Source: Flammula alnicola
Taxonomy: Eukaryota > Basidiomycota > Agaricomycetes > Agaricales > Strophariaceae
Length of the DNA stretch: 64,000 nt
NCBI GenBank assembly: GCA_015499995.1
Contig: JADNRV010000196.1
Location: 28,146-92,145, forward strand
Direction: 5' to 3'
Part shown: piece by piece, positions 12,391 to 22,497 of the stretch
Numbering within the stretch: position 1 is the stretch's first letter
Layout of the letters: each line of letters opens with the position of its first letter
Notes under the pieces: generated by a model
Seen by the model: the letters and a program-made list of their open reading frames with translations, nothing else
Databases searched by the model: none
Told to the model about the DNA's origin: nothing
Translations under genes and position numbers: made by a program

Positions 12391-12939
12391 TTAAATTTAC
12401 AGTGAAAATAGCAATAGTACTGCCCATTGAATCGAGTTTGCGAGCGACCGTGGTGATTTCGGGTATTCTAAAGACATCTACCTTGCATTTAGTGGTACAA
12501 TAAACCTATTGATATCTCGATATACTGTATACTTTGACTAAGGAGTGCCATCAGATTAATCTTGAGGGGTTCCCCAGAGAGTCTTCGGAGTAGGTACAAG
12601 AATACGGACATTCTCGTCAACTAACGCATGAAACCAATAAGAAATCTTTGGACAATATGATCACCAAGATGGTATTTCGAAGTTTTGAACATCTTGACTC
12701 ACTGTAAGCCTCACAAAGTATCTGGAAAATCTCTATTTCATTCAAATTATACTTCTACTACATTATCCTCAGTTCGATATGATTTCAAGTAAACCTAGTA
12801 TAAGATATCTCACCTCAAATGCCAGAAATCACCTCGTTTGACCATCTCTTCCTGAATCGGTAGGATTTCAACATCTGGAATCCGGTGAAAATGCTTGAAA
12901 TATATTTTAAACTACTTATCAATATACTTTAAATATTTT
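12391..12939. other. AT-rich spacer (loop) of the palindromic element
   Basis: The centre of symmetry lies near 12,650. The sequence is AT-rich, free of long frames and not self-complementary. No RNA gene or promoter signature was recognised. Confidence 0.5.
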
Positions 12940-13369
12940 TTGGCCCTCGGATGGGCTGGGGAATGTCACGGAGAAGTTGGAAACCTCGACGAGCATTTGG
13001 GTGTTTGGCCGGTCCGAGTTTGCCAGCCAATCGCGTCACTCTCGGCAAACGCCGGATAACCATCAACGACGGTTCTCCAACCAACACCACCACCCTCCTT
13101 CGCCTCTCCCTCATCCACCCCGTCCCACAAAGCCACCATCCAGGTCCCTACGACGCAAACGAAGCTGCCCACGACGCTGTATGCCCCTCTCCCTCATCGA
13201 GGTAATGTGGGCCGGCTCTGGAAGAAGATGGGAGGGAGATGAGGGGTAAGGACGCGAGGGGAGACCTGTGAGAGGGAGACCCACCCGGTAAGCAACGAAT
13301 CGAGTCGTATGACTCGATTCATTTTCTCCTTCCTCCCTCCCTCCACCCACTTACCCGAAGGCAACGAGG

Positions 13370-14440
13370 GGGTAGCAGCAGCAGCAGCAGCGGTCCCGCG
13401 GCTGCTGCTCGGATACGGCGACGACGACGAGTTGGGAGGAGCCGCAGCACGACGGCTGCCGCTCGGACACGGCGACGACGACGGGAACAGTAGCAGCAGC
13501 ACGACGGCTGCTGCTGATCGGATACGGCGACGACGACGGGAACAGCAGCAGCACGACGGCTGCTGTTCGTATACTGATACGGCGATGAGGAGGAGGTGGG
13601 AGCAGCAGCAGCAGCAGGAAGACCGCTGCTGCTGCTTGTACACAGACGGCGACGACGACGGGAACAGCGGCTGCAGCACGACTGCGGCTGCTGCTCGTCT
13701 ACAGCGACGGCGACAAGGTGGAAGCAGCAGCAGCAGTGCCCCACTGCTGCTTCTCAGATACGGCGACGACGTCGAGGTGGGAGGAGCGGCTGCACGACGG
13801 CTGCCGCTCGGATACGACGACGACCGCAAGATGGGAGCGGCAGCAGCAGGCTCGTACATGACGCCGGCGACAAGGTGGGAACAGCAGCGGCAGCACGACC
13901 GCTGCTGCCGCTCGTATAAGGACACGACGACGACTCGGAGGAGGGCGGAGCAACGGCAGCACGACGGCCGCTGCCGCTCGTTTACGAATGCGGCGACGAG
14001 GAGGTGGGAGTAGCAGCAGTGCGACTGCTGCTGCTGCTCCTATACGGATACGGCGACCGACAAGGAGGTGGGAGCAGCAGCAGCCACACGACGGTGGCTG
14101 CTGCTCGTATACGGCGACGTTGACAAGGCGGGAGCAGCAGCAGAAGCGGCGCCCAGTGCTGCTTCTTGTATACGACGACGACGAGGGGGAGCAGCAGCAG
14201 CAGTCGTGCTGCTGCTGCTGCTCGTATACGGTGACGACGAGGACGAGCAGCAGCAGCACCCATTGCTGCTGCTCAGATACGGCGGGAGCACCAGCACGAT
14301 GGCTGCCGCTGGGATACGACGACGGCAAGGTGGGAGCAGTGGCAGCAACGCGACGGCCGCTGCTGCTCCGTTATGACGGCGATAACGAGGTGGGAGCGGC
14401 GGCGGCAGCGATACGACGACAAGGAGGAGAACGAGGATGA
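13370..14440. repeat. CAG/CTG hairpin array, right arm
   Basis: Some 15-18 units of about 60-65 bp follow the pattern GAGCAGCAGCAG(C)ACGACGGCTGCTGCTGCTCGTATACGGCGACGACGAGGTGG. Each unit contains its own inverted repeat (AGCAGCAGC...GCTGCTGCT) followed by a GACGACGACG linker. It is the mirror image of 10,740-11,335 but contains more units. Confidence 0.78.
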
Positions 14441-15429
14441 GCAGCTGCAGGAGAGGCACCGACGTGTGTTACTCACGTCGACGCCCTCCTTGTTCTCTTG
14501 TCCTCGTTTCAGTCTTGTATTATATTTTCTGTGTTGTATACCTATCAAAGTTAAAATATATTCAAAGGTTTCTATTGAATCTTTTTACCTGAGGTTTTCG
14601 AGCACAGAGGCAACAGGCCAAAATGAAGTGTGTCTATTTTTAAACATGCAGCAGCGTGGGATTAAAGGAAAGTATCTAATCTATAGATAACAGCGACAGG
14701 CGCCGAGGCACGAGCGTCTGCATCTAAAAATATCAGGGTTGGGCGCTTTCTGGCTATCTAATCTATAGATAACAAAACAAGGCACAAGCGCTGACATCTA
14801 AAAATATCACACTAGGGCGCTTTCCGTCTATTTTTAGAATGTCATCCAAAGTCATTCTCTTTAATCCACCCATCCCTGCCCCCCATGAGGCGCGCAAAGG
14901 GCGGCAATGGGTAGCAATATATTACTAGACCCTATTGGATTTTTTTCCGTGCTCAAAACCGCCCCCGACGATGAGCAAGAGCCCAAATACAACCCCGAGC
15001 ATCATTTCCCACGTTGTTGACGGTTGTTTGACAGCAGCCCCGCCCCAAATAGGAACGTCATCCAAAGCCATTCTCGTCAATCCACCCATCCCCGCCCTCC
15101 CCGAGGCGCGCAAAGGGTGGCGGCAGGTCAGAATATATTAATGGATCCTATTAGATTTTTTCCCGCGCCCAAAAGCGCCCCCGACGATGAGCAGCACCCA
15201 AAATACAGTGCCGGACATCATTTCTGGCATTGTTGACAACTATTTACCATCACCCGCCCCAACAACAAGCACCAAAGCCGTCTCTGGCACCCCGGCAGCC
15301 TGTAGGTATTATGTTGCATAGTGTTGGGCAACTGCCCAACAGGCTTGTTAGCCTTGTGGATGTACACTCCTTATTGGCAGGCAGCCCAGGTATCATATAT
15401 AATTCTAGCTTACATGGCTGCTGGTACTT

Positions 15430-15575
15430 CGACGACGATGGCACAGCTGCAGGTGCATCGATGATGACCGCACGACACCGACATCGCAGGTGCATCCACA
15501 ACAACGCCACGACGCCACGGGCTCAACGATGATGGCGATGCTGCAACAGCGGGTGCATCGATGATGATGTCCCAG
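15430..15575. repeat. GTGCATCGACG minisatellite, third block
   Basis: AGGTGCATCGATGATGAC, AGGTGCATCCACAACAAC and CGGGTGCATCGATGATG units lie just outside the right arm. Their orientation equals that at 9540-9800. Confidence 0.6.
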
Positions 15576-15685
15576 CAACGATGGCTAATGTTTTAGATAC
15601 TTTGGTAATATAATTTTACATTATGTAGCTATAAAATGAATTATATTTGGAAAATGGCCACCTAGATTCTTAGACTGCTCTGAAA

Positions 15686-15836
15686 GTGTCATAGGATATA
15701 TTAAAATTGATACAAGTTCCTGGGAAGTCTCCTGGCATCACAGGAGTGTCATAGGATATATTAAAATTGATGGAACCTTCTGGGAAGTCTCCTGGCATCA
15801 CAGGAGTGTCCCAGGGCACATATAATGCCCTGGGAT
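15686..15836. repeat. 60-bp tandem duplication and adjacent hairpin
   Basis: A 60-bp unit beginning GTGTCATAGGATATATTAAA occurs at 15,686 and 15,746 with few differences. It is followed by CCCAGGGCA-CATATAA-TGCCCTGGG at about 15,810-15,835, a 9-bp perfect inverted repeat. Confidence 0.7.
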
Positions 15837-15904
15837 GCCCTGGTAGTATGTCTTCCAGCCAAATTTTCCTAGGATGACCTGGGGCAAAAGTGTTTTTCCT
15901 GATG

Positions 15905-16860
15905 AAATAGTGCGCGGCGAATTCAGTACAATCAGTGTATTGCTGAATAGCTAGCTACAAAATACTGTGGCTAGGAGCGTGAGACACAGCTAGTGGAAGT
16001 TAGATGCGAGTGTGTCGAATACTAGCGAGCATATCTTGTGACTTACTATGAGACGCACGGGACGCGGATGCGTTAGTTAGACGCACGCGCTACCCTCTAC
16101 CCGGGGGACTATCAAAAGTGGTAATAGGACGAGAAAGGAAAGCAGGAACCAGCAGTAATGATGGCCATGGATCTGGAATAAAGTGGCACTGCTAGCCGAG
16201 ATGCACGCATGATGCGCATGGTACGCGGTGATAGGGCCGCAAACCGGCCACGCATGAATTTTGCAATATATCATCTTTTACCTATGGAATATTACCGAGA
16301 CAAAGAGACTATAACGCACCCAAGTTAGTAGTCTGAAGCCTAGCTATGCGACTACTAGCTGTCATATAACCTGTGACAATGGTAATCAGACGCGGTTCAG
16401 AGCTAGCTGAGTCCGTATGATAAGCCGGGAGACAGTTAAAAGTTAGAAAACAGTGAAACAGAGAACGCATAAGTCATAAACGACTAGCGAGGCATAAACG
16501 CACCATGGGGAATAAATTAAAAGACTTCTGGATGCTTTGGAAATAGTGCGCGGCGAATTCAGTACAATCAATGTATTGCTGAATAGCTAGCTACAAAATA
16601 CTACAACTAGGAGTGCGAGACACAGCTAGTGAGAGCTAGACGCGAATGCATCGACTACTAGCGAGCGTATCTTGTGACTTACTGAGAAACGCACGGGACG
16701 CGGACGCGTTAGTTAGACGCACGCTCTACCCTCTACCCGGGGGACTACCAAAAGTGGTAATAAGATGAGAAAGGAAAGAAGGAACCGGCATCAATGATGG
16801 CCGCAGATCCGGAATAAAGCGGCACCGCTAGCCGAGACGCACGCATGATGCGCATGGTAC
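15905..16860. repeat. Pair of ~320-bp direct repeats
   Basis: A segment beginning ATAGTGCGCGGCGAATTCAG and ending GCGCATGGTACGCGG occurs at about 15,910-16,222 and 16,546-16,864 with scattered substitutions. About 320 bp of unrelated sequence separates them. The second copy runs directly into the LTR-like repeat, so the common end GTACGCGG marks an insertion junction. Confidence 0.75.
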
Positions 16861-18512
16861 GCGGAAGTCAGGAGCATCCTAGCACGCTAAAATGGGATGA
16901 ATTTCCAAATCCTTGACCGCTAGCTGGTCACCTGGAATACTCAACCCTATACCCATTGCCTGCAGGCATTATTTACACGAGATAAGAATGTTTTACACTA
17001 TTTTATTCGCATACTAGAACCACACATAGCTGTAGTATAAAAGATGTACCTATGTAGCTAGTTACCTTAAGCAATCTCTTCCCTGTTTTATTTCGAGCTA
17101 AGACGCAGTGTCTAGTAAGAAAGAAGACGAATAAAGGATCAGTTTGACTTCGTAGAGTTCGTTTGAAGCCAGAGAAGGCTTAGTTAAATAAAGAGAAAAG
17201 TTCTTGAGGACAAGGTCCAAGAATTTAGAAGCCAGAGTGTGCTTAGAGGCCAAGAGAGCACCTAGAGAGTCAGAAACAGAGTCCACAAGTGGGCTAGCAG
17301 ATCATTCAGAAGGTAGCGCACAGTGCGGCCTTAGTTTCAGACCAGTTCCCAAAGCTTCAGAGCAGCTAGTGGCTTTGAAATTCGAGCTAGCAGCGTCCTA
17401 GAGAGTTCCTCTCAAATAAAAACCATAAAATCAATAAAACCGTTCATCCCTGTGATAAAACGAGGCTTGAAACTACAATAAAACGTGTATTTGAATAATC
17501 CCTCATACCCACTTTAAACGAACCACGAGGCGCTGTCTACAAGTCAGCTAGCTAAACAAAACAAACACCGTGGAGTACAGCACACTACATATTTCTGCAG
17601 CTAGTAGAGCGTCGTTCGACCTAGTTAGGATCTCGCTCCGCAGTTGTGTGTGTGGTTTAGGTCGCTGAGCGCGTAGCGGGTCTCTCAGCGGAAGTCAGGA
17701 GCGTCCTAGCACGCTGAAAAGTGATGAATTTCCAAATCCTTTGACCTCTATCTGGTCACCTGGAATACCCAACCCTATACCCATGGCCTGCAGGCATTAT
17801 TTACACGAGATAAGAATGTTTTACTCTATTTTATTCACATACTAGAACCACACATAGCTGTAGTATAAAAGATGTACCTCTGTAGCTAGTTACCTTAAGC
17901 AATCTCTTCCCTGTTTTATTTCGAGCTAAGACGCAGTGTCTAGTAAGAAAGAAGATGAATAAAGGATCAGTTTGACTTCATAGAGTCCGTTTGAAGCCAG
18001 AGAAGGCTTAGTTAAATAAAGAGAAAGTTCTTGAGGACAAGGTCCAAGAATTTAGAAGCCAGAGTGTGCTTAGAGGCCAAGAGAGCGCCTAGAGAGTCAG
18101 AAACAGAGTCCACAGTGGGCTAGCAGATCATTCAGAAGGTAGCGCACAGTGCGGCCTTAGTTTCAGATGAGTTCCCAAAGCTTCAGAGCAGCTAGTGCTT
18201 CGAGATTTGAGCTCGCAGCGTCCTAGAGAGTTCCTCTCAAATAAAAACCATAAAATCAATAAAACCGTTCATCCCTGTGATAAAACGAGGCTTGAAACTA
18301 CAATAAAACGTGTGTTTGAATAATCCCTCATACCCACTTTAAACGAACCACGAGGCGCTGTCTACAAGTCAGCTAGCTAAACAAAACAAACACCGTGGAG
18401 TACAGCACACTACATATTTCTGAAGCTAGTAGAGCATCGCTCAACCTAGTTAGGATCTCGCTCCGCAGTTGTGTGTGTGGTTTAGGTCGCTGAGTGCGTA
18501 GCGGGTCTCTCA
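16861..18512. repeat. LTR-like 827-bp tandem pair
   Basis: Two copies (16,861-17,687 and 17,688-18,512) run head to tail with high identity. Each starts GCGGAAGTCAGGAGC and ends GCGTAGCGGGTCTCTCA. Each carries TATAAAAG about 170 bp in, several AATAAA-type signals in the last third and no coding capacity, as retrotransposon LTRs do. No gag or pol lies between them. This could be two LTRs left by recombination, or a non-LTR tandem duplication, since the termini are not the usual TG...CA. Confidence 0.6.
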
Positions 18513-18584
18513 CCATGCGGATTCTGTGCCCAATCAAGTCTCAATGGAGCATGTTCAATTCACATCCACAGCGGAAAGGCGATA

Positions 18585-18869
18585 TTGACATGCTCTTGTG
18601 CTTATGATTTCAAGATTTCTGCCACTTCGAAGATCTCAAAGCAAAAGGCATGTACCAACATTCCGATCCAATGCAAATTCTGTCCAGACATCCACTGGAA
18701 GTACAACATGCACCGACACCTTCAGGAGCGACACCCTTCTTGGGAAAGCAATATAGCCACAGGAGTGAGTGAGCTCAAGGAATTCCACGAAAAGATCACA
18801 ATAACAAACGAGGAGGAGAATAGACTAAACATACCAGCAGTAAAGATGCTTAGTGCGGGGTGTGTGTGA
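18585..18869 (+). pseudogene. C2H2 zinc-finger fragment
   Basis: A 94-codon frame contains CKFCPDIHWKYNMHRHLQERHP, a C-x2-C...H-x4-H finger of the kind found in long fungal hypothetical proteins and in BED-like finger domains of transposon proteins. Nothing recognisable continues on either side, so it is probably a fragment. It abuts the LTR-like pair. Confidence 0.4.
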
Positions 18870-21248
18870 ACTACTAGATAATCAAGTAGTAGCTTTCAAT
18901 AGACTTTGTAAGGTCTATTAAAGAGGTACTATCAAATCTGACTTGCTTCACTTTTAATAACTACTTTACTACACTCAAACACCCAAATCAATGTTTAGTT
19001 GACTTAGTTCATCCAAGGGGAGGATAATAGTTTTATAATATCAATACCTGATAGTAGGTGCACGATAAAAGAAGGTGTTTAACTATGTAATGGCTCAGGC
19101 AAGGCCTTAGGCGCGTTTATAGTCAATGGGTCATTTTAAGTCCAATAGACTTGTGTAGATTCTGGTCTGGTACTCGGAAACTAGTGCTCTATGCACACAC
19201 TGCTAACTGATCTCACTTTGTCTTGTTCTCCAATTGAGAAGATGGCTCTATGCCCTTTAACTTGTCTTTACTTGTCTCAAAAACTATACTTGTGGAAAGA
19301 GGTGCACAGATGTCTTACCCGCTGACACTACAGTCCCTTAACAATGGCCAGAGGCACGTAGACGCTTTCGTCCACTGACACTACAGTCCAGGTCCCCAGA
19401 TGTCCTTTGACAAAGGGTAGGTTTTGAACAAGTCACTTAGACAGGTTCCTTGGCTTATAACTCTCTTTACTTGTCTTGGCGAATCACTTAGACACGCGTT
19501 CTCGTCTTAACAGTTCGTTTATATCATTACTTGGTTTCTTTTTATATTATGGGACTCTCGCTTTGAAGCTACTTGGTACTTAGAGGCGAAACACTTAAGA
19601 TATAACTCTTAAGTGCTTGTATCTTGTGGGTGGTAAATTGCTTGTATTCTACGGTGTTACAGGGCTGCTTATATACTACTGAGATGGATATATTATTACA
19701 TAGACGCAATGACTAGAATATAGAGATTTCATGGGCATTTTGTGCGCAAGCGGCGGCCTTGTGGAGTACAGTTTCTGTGCGCGTCCGCTCCATCATGCCT
19801 TTTTGGATGGATCGGGAGCTCAGATCGTCGTCGGCTCAGCTAACTTAAGCACCTAAGACTTAATCCTCCTCGACCGCGTGGTATACAGGCTCGTGACCTT
19901 TCGTTTTCATTGGTATCTTGTCCTGTCATTGGCTATAGGCTGACCGGAGCATAGAAGCGCCTATGTCTTGTCAGAGACGCTCGGGCAATCCACGCATGTT
20001 TTGTCCGAGATAATGCTCGTGATTAGGGTTGTAACCCTTCATCCTCTGTACCCAATACTCTGGTACCCTCGGCGTGCATCTGGGATCTCGCTGTGTCGAG
20101 TTATGCACCCCGGAAATCTTCCTGTACCCAGTTATTACCCGATATGGTATGTGTTCCCAATTAGGTATCCCTCTGATCTGAGCTTTGATCGGTGTTGCTA
20201 CAGGCGCGTCTTATGGGCGTCTGCTTTACCCCGGCTGCTCCACTGTCCTTGATGCCTTCGGTAATGTCATGTGACCTGTCTTGTAGTGTGCCTAGATGTC
20301 TGTTCTTTAATCTAGAGATCCGCGCCCTTGCTGTATAGGCCGGATGGTTAAGATATTACTGAAAGGCACCTATTTCCGTACACTTCATTAGATGTATTGA
20401 CTGTTATCTCAATAGTTACTAGTGATAATGTCTTTATTAACCGTGCATTCCTTGTTATCTTGCATATTTTCCTCTAGTCCTTAGTAGTCTTGTCATTGTA
20501 ATGTCCGGACTTGTAACATTTAGACTACATTATAAGCTTTACTAAGTGCTAAAAATAGCTCAGGTAAGAAGAATAGTAGTCCGTTCACGGCTAGCCACTC
20601 GCGGTCTCTTCAGCGGATAAGCAAGGTTGGTCTGCAGTCATATATGCTGATGTGCATGATTTGCGTCATCTGAATGACCTCCCATCCATACACAATGGTC
20701 GTGGAGATTCTCCGCAATGACCACGGCAAACCCAAACATCTTTTGCACCTGTTTCTCTTGAATCGCTTCTGCCATTTTCTCTTCCGATCCCATATAGACC
20801 TACTTATGCTTCAGGTATGCAGCCACTGCCTGCTTATAACACTTCAAATGTGTTTCACTAAGTTACTCATTGTATATAATCTTACATTTCAAGTTACTGA
20901 CGTTGACTGACAACCTTTCCTACCACTCATTTCAAATTATAGTGCCTTGTTCTATTATATTTCTCTATCATAGGCTAATAGATACAATACATAACCATTA
21001 AGAGTCCTAATTTAACTAGTTTTCCGAGGCCTGCGTGTCGCATTGTCACATTATGCTGACAGCCCACGACGAGCTGTCAAGGCATCAGTGAATATCACGC
21101 ACGGCGCCTGCAGCCGCAGTGTAGCGGAGTTGATTCAAATTTGATGGGAATGGTCCATGCCGCTGACATGCCGTCTCTCGGAAATCACCGGTCTTGCTTT
21201 GTCATGAATGAATCTGATGTCCGCGATCGGTGGATCTGACGCCTCTTG
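18870..21248. other. Gene-poor AT-rich stretch
   Basis: No conserved frame is seen. CGCTGACACTACAGTCC-like sequence occurs twice (about 19,320 and 19,375), indicating a small duplication. Short open frames such as that at 20,674-20,910 have no recognisable motif. It is probably decayed transposon sequence. Confidence 0.4.
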
Positions 21249-21254
21249 ACCGGA

Positions 21255-21824
21255 CTAGTGCTGTGTTGGTTGGCTCTATGTTAGTAACAGACCAGTATAT
21301 CACATGTTAATAACATGTTAGTAACGTTTCTAACATGGGGGTCAAAAAACTGCATGTTAGAAACTGTGAGAAACTCTCAAAGCATCAGCAGAGTTGCCAA
21401 ATCATTCTAATAATTTATTATATGCAATTTGGCAAAGCAATACCCATTAAATTGACCATTAAGTAGAGCTTGATTTTTTGGGTGCGAGCGTCCATGCGGA
21501 CCGAATCGGATGTCACGTGAATCCAAATTAGGCAACTCCGGCATGACTCCGGCACTCGAAATTTTGCTGTATTGCTCGAAAACTTGAAAATAATAACACA
21601 ACTACCTTGTTAACAGTTTCTTTTGGGTGTCGTAGGTTATTAACGTGTTCTTTACCTCAGTCTGACGTTATTTACATGTCATTTAACCCGGAAATTTTTT
21701 TTCTTATTTTGGATGATTACGTAACAAAATAACGGTTAGTAACATGGGTTTCTAACGTCACAGCAGACCCCAAACCAATCTCACGTTGGTAACATGGCGA
21801 AATAGCAATCCAACACAGCACTAG
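21255..21824. mobile_element. 570-bp MITE with 15-bp TIRs
   Basis: CTAGTGCTGTGTTGG at 21,255-21,269 is exactly matched by its reverse complement at 21,810-21,824. ACCGGA directly flanks both ends (21,249-21,254 and 21,825-21,830), as a 6-bp target-site duplication would. GTTAGTAAC(ATG)-like motifs recur near both ends, resembling subterminal repeats. No transposase is encoded, so this is a non-autonomous DNA transposon. The superfamily is not assigned. Confidence 0.85.
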
Positions 21825-21853
21825 ACCGGACGGCTTGGTCTTGCGCGCATACA

Positions 21854-21860
21854 TATATAA
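21854..21860 (+). promoter_or_regulatory. TATA-like box
   Basis: TATATAA lies 50-56 bp upstream of the ATG at 21,910. The MITE ends only 29 bp further upstream, so every upstream element of this promoter now comes from the transposon. Confidence 0.45.
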
Positions 21861-21909
21861 CTCGACCTCCAGCCCAAAAGGTTCCTTAGTTCCCCTGTCT
21901 ATCAGGCCA

Positions 21910-22497
21910 ATGTTATTGTGCCTTGCTTTGGCAATTCTCCCCCTCGTGGGCCTGGTACGTCTCTGCGATTTTTCCGTAGGTAGCGAAATGACTTACTCTC
22001 GAATTCAAGCTCTCGCGCAGGCTGGTGGTGCCTACGTTGACCCAGACAACGGTATAACTTTCTTCGGTTCCACGGAAGCTGCTCATGGAGTGACATATGG
22101 ATATGTCTTCCCTCCTTTCGTTCAGACTGGTTCCAACTCTACGGAGTTTATTGGTGAAATCGTGGCACCTATTGCAGCACAATGGGCTGGTGTTTCTCCC
22201 GGTGGAGCCATGCTGAACAACCTCCTGCTCGTGGCTTGGCCAAATGCTGAAAAATTTGTCCGTTCTTCCCGATACACGACGCAAGTTCTGCTTCCTTCTT
22301 TCAATGGCGGATGGATAGGTCCGGACATCACATGGGATCCTAACGCGCCAGTTGACGAAGCGGGAGGGTATGATAAAGCTGTCCGGGCTGCTGCTCAGCT
22401 AGATATGAACGAATTCGCCCGCCGAATGGAGTCGCTCACGATGGCTGAGGAAAACTTGGATGCCAATATCGACAGGCCTTGGCGCGATGCCGAATAG
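21910..22497 (+). CDS. Chimeric ORF: truncated CDH-type cytochrome domain fused to RNA-helicase C-terminal tail
   Basis: The start at 21,910 gives a hydrophobic signal-like peptide (MLLCLALAILPLVGL). A small intron (possibly 21,959-22,009) would lead to LAQAGGAYVDP and a cleavage site. The next ~90 residues match the haem-binding cytochrome domain of cellobiose dehydrogenase and related secreted iron-reductase proteins: ITFFGSTEAAHGVTYGYVFPP, STEFIGEIVAP, GGAMLNNLLLVAWPN. The domain stops about 70-80 residues short of its usual length, at SSRYTT. From about 22,300 the same frame continues with [28 protein letters not shown] to WRDAE-stop, nearly identical to the C-terminus of the helicase at 40,294-40,490. 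Haem binding is unlikely because the second half, including the His ligand region, is missing. Whether the fusion is expressed is unknown. Confidence 0.75.
   Translation: MLLCLALAILPLVGLVRLCDFSVGSEMTYSRIQALAQAGGAYVDPDNGITFFGSTEAAHGVTYGYVFPPFVQTGSNSTEFIGEIVAPIAAQWAGVSPGGAMLNNLLLVAWPNAEKFVRSSRYTTQVLLPSFNGGWIGPDITWDPNAPVDEAGGYDKAVRAAAQLDMNEFARRMESLTMAEENLDANIDRPWRDAE

Larger units (their letters stand above)
9825..15415. mobile_element. Foldback-like palindromic element, ~5.6 kb
   Basis: The reverse complement of 9825-12,390 matches 12,940-15,415 in order, with indels. Outermost blocks (GATACCTGGGCTGCCTGCC, CACAAGGCTAACAA, GTTGGGGCGGGTGATGG) pair with 15,240-15,410. Near-identical 70-codon frames occur as mirror images at 9985-10,197 (-) and 15,024-15,236 (+). 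Then 10,390-10,570 pairs with 14,680-14,840, the CAG/CTG arrays pair with each other, 11,900-12,000 pairs with 13,210-13,290, and 12,220-12,300 pairs with 13,005-13,060 (TTTGCCAGCCAATCGCGTC and its complement). The loop at about 12,391-12,935 is AT-rich without genes. No transposase is encoded, so movement would depend on another element. The minisatellite runs in the same direction on both sides, so the element lies within it. Confidence 0.7.

Noticed and set aside
10740..14440. Long open frames on both strands rich in Ser, Arg, Cys or poly-Ala/Leu
   Set aside because: They are translations of CAG/CTG and GAC/GTC repeats. Every frame stays open because of the repeat composition, and none shows a protein family.
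9985..15236. Conserved mirror-image 70-codon frames (MFDSSPAPNRNVIQ...) in both arms
   Set aside because: Conservation is explained by the inverted repeat itself. The frame contains no family motif and does not persist in the diverged copy at 6.6 kb.
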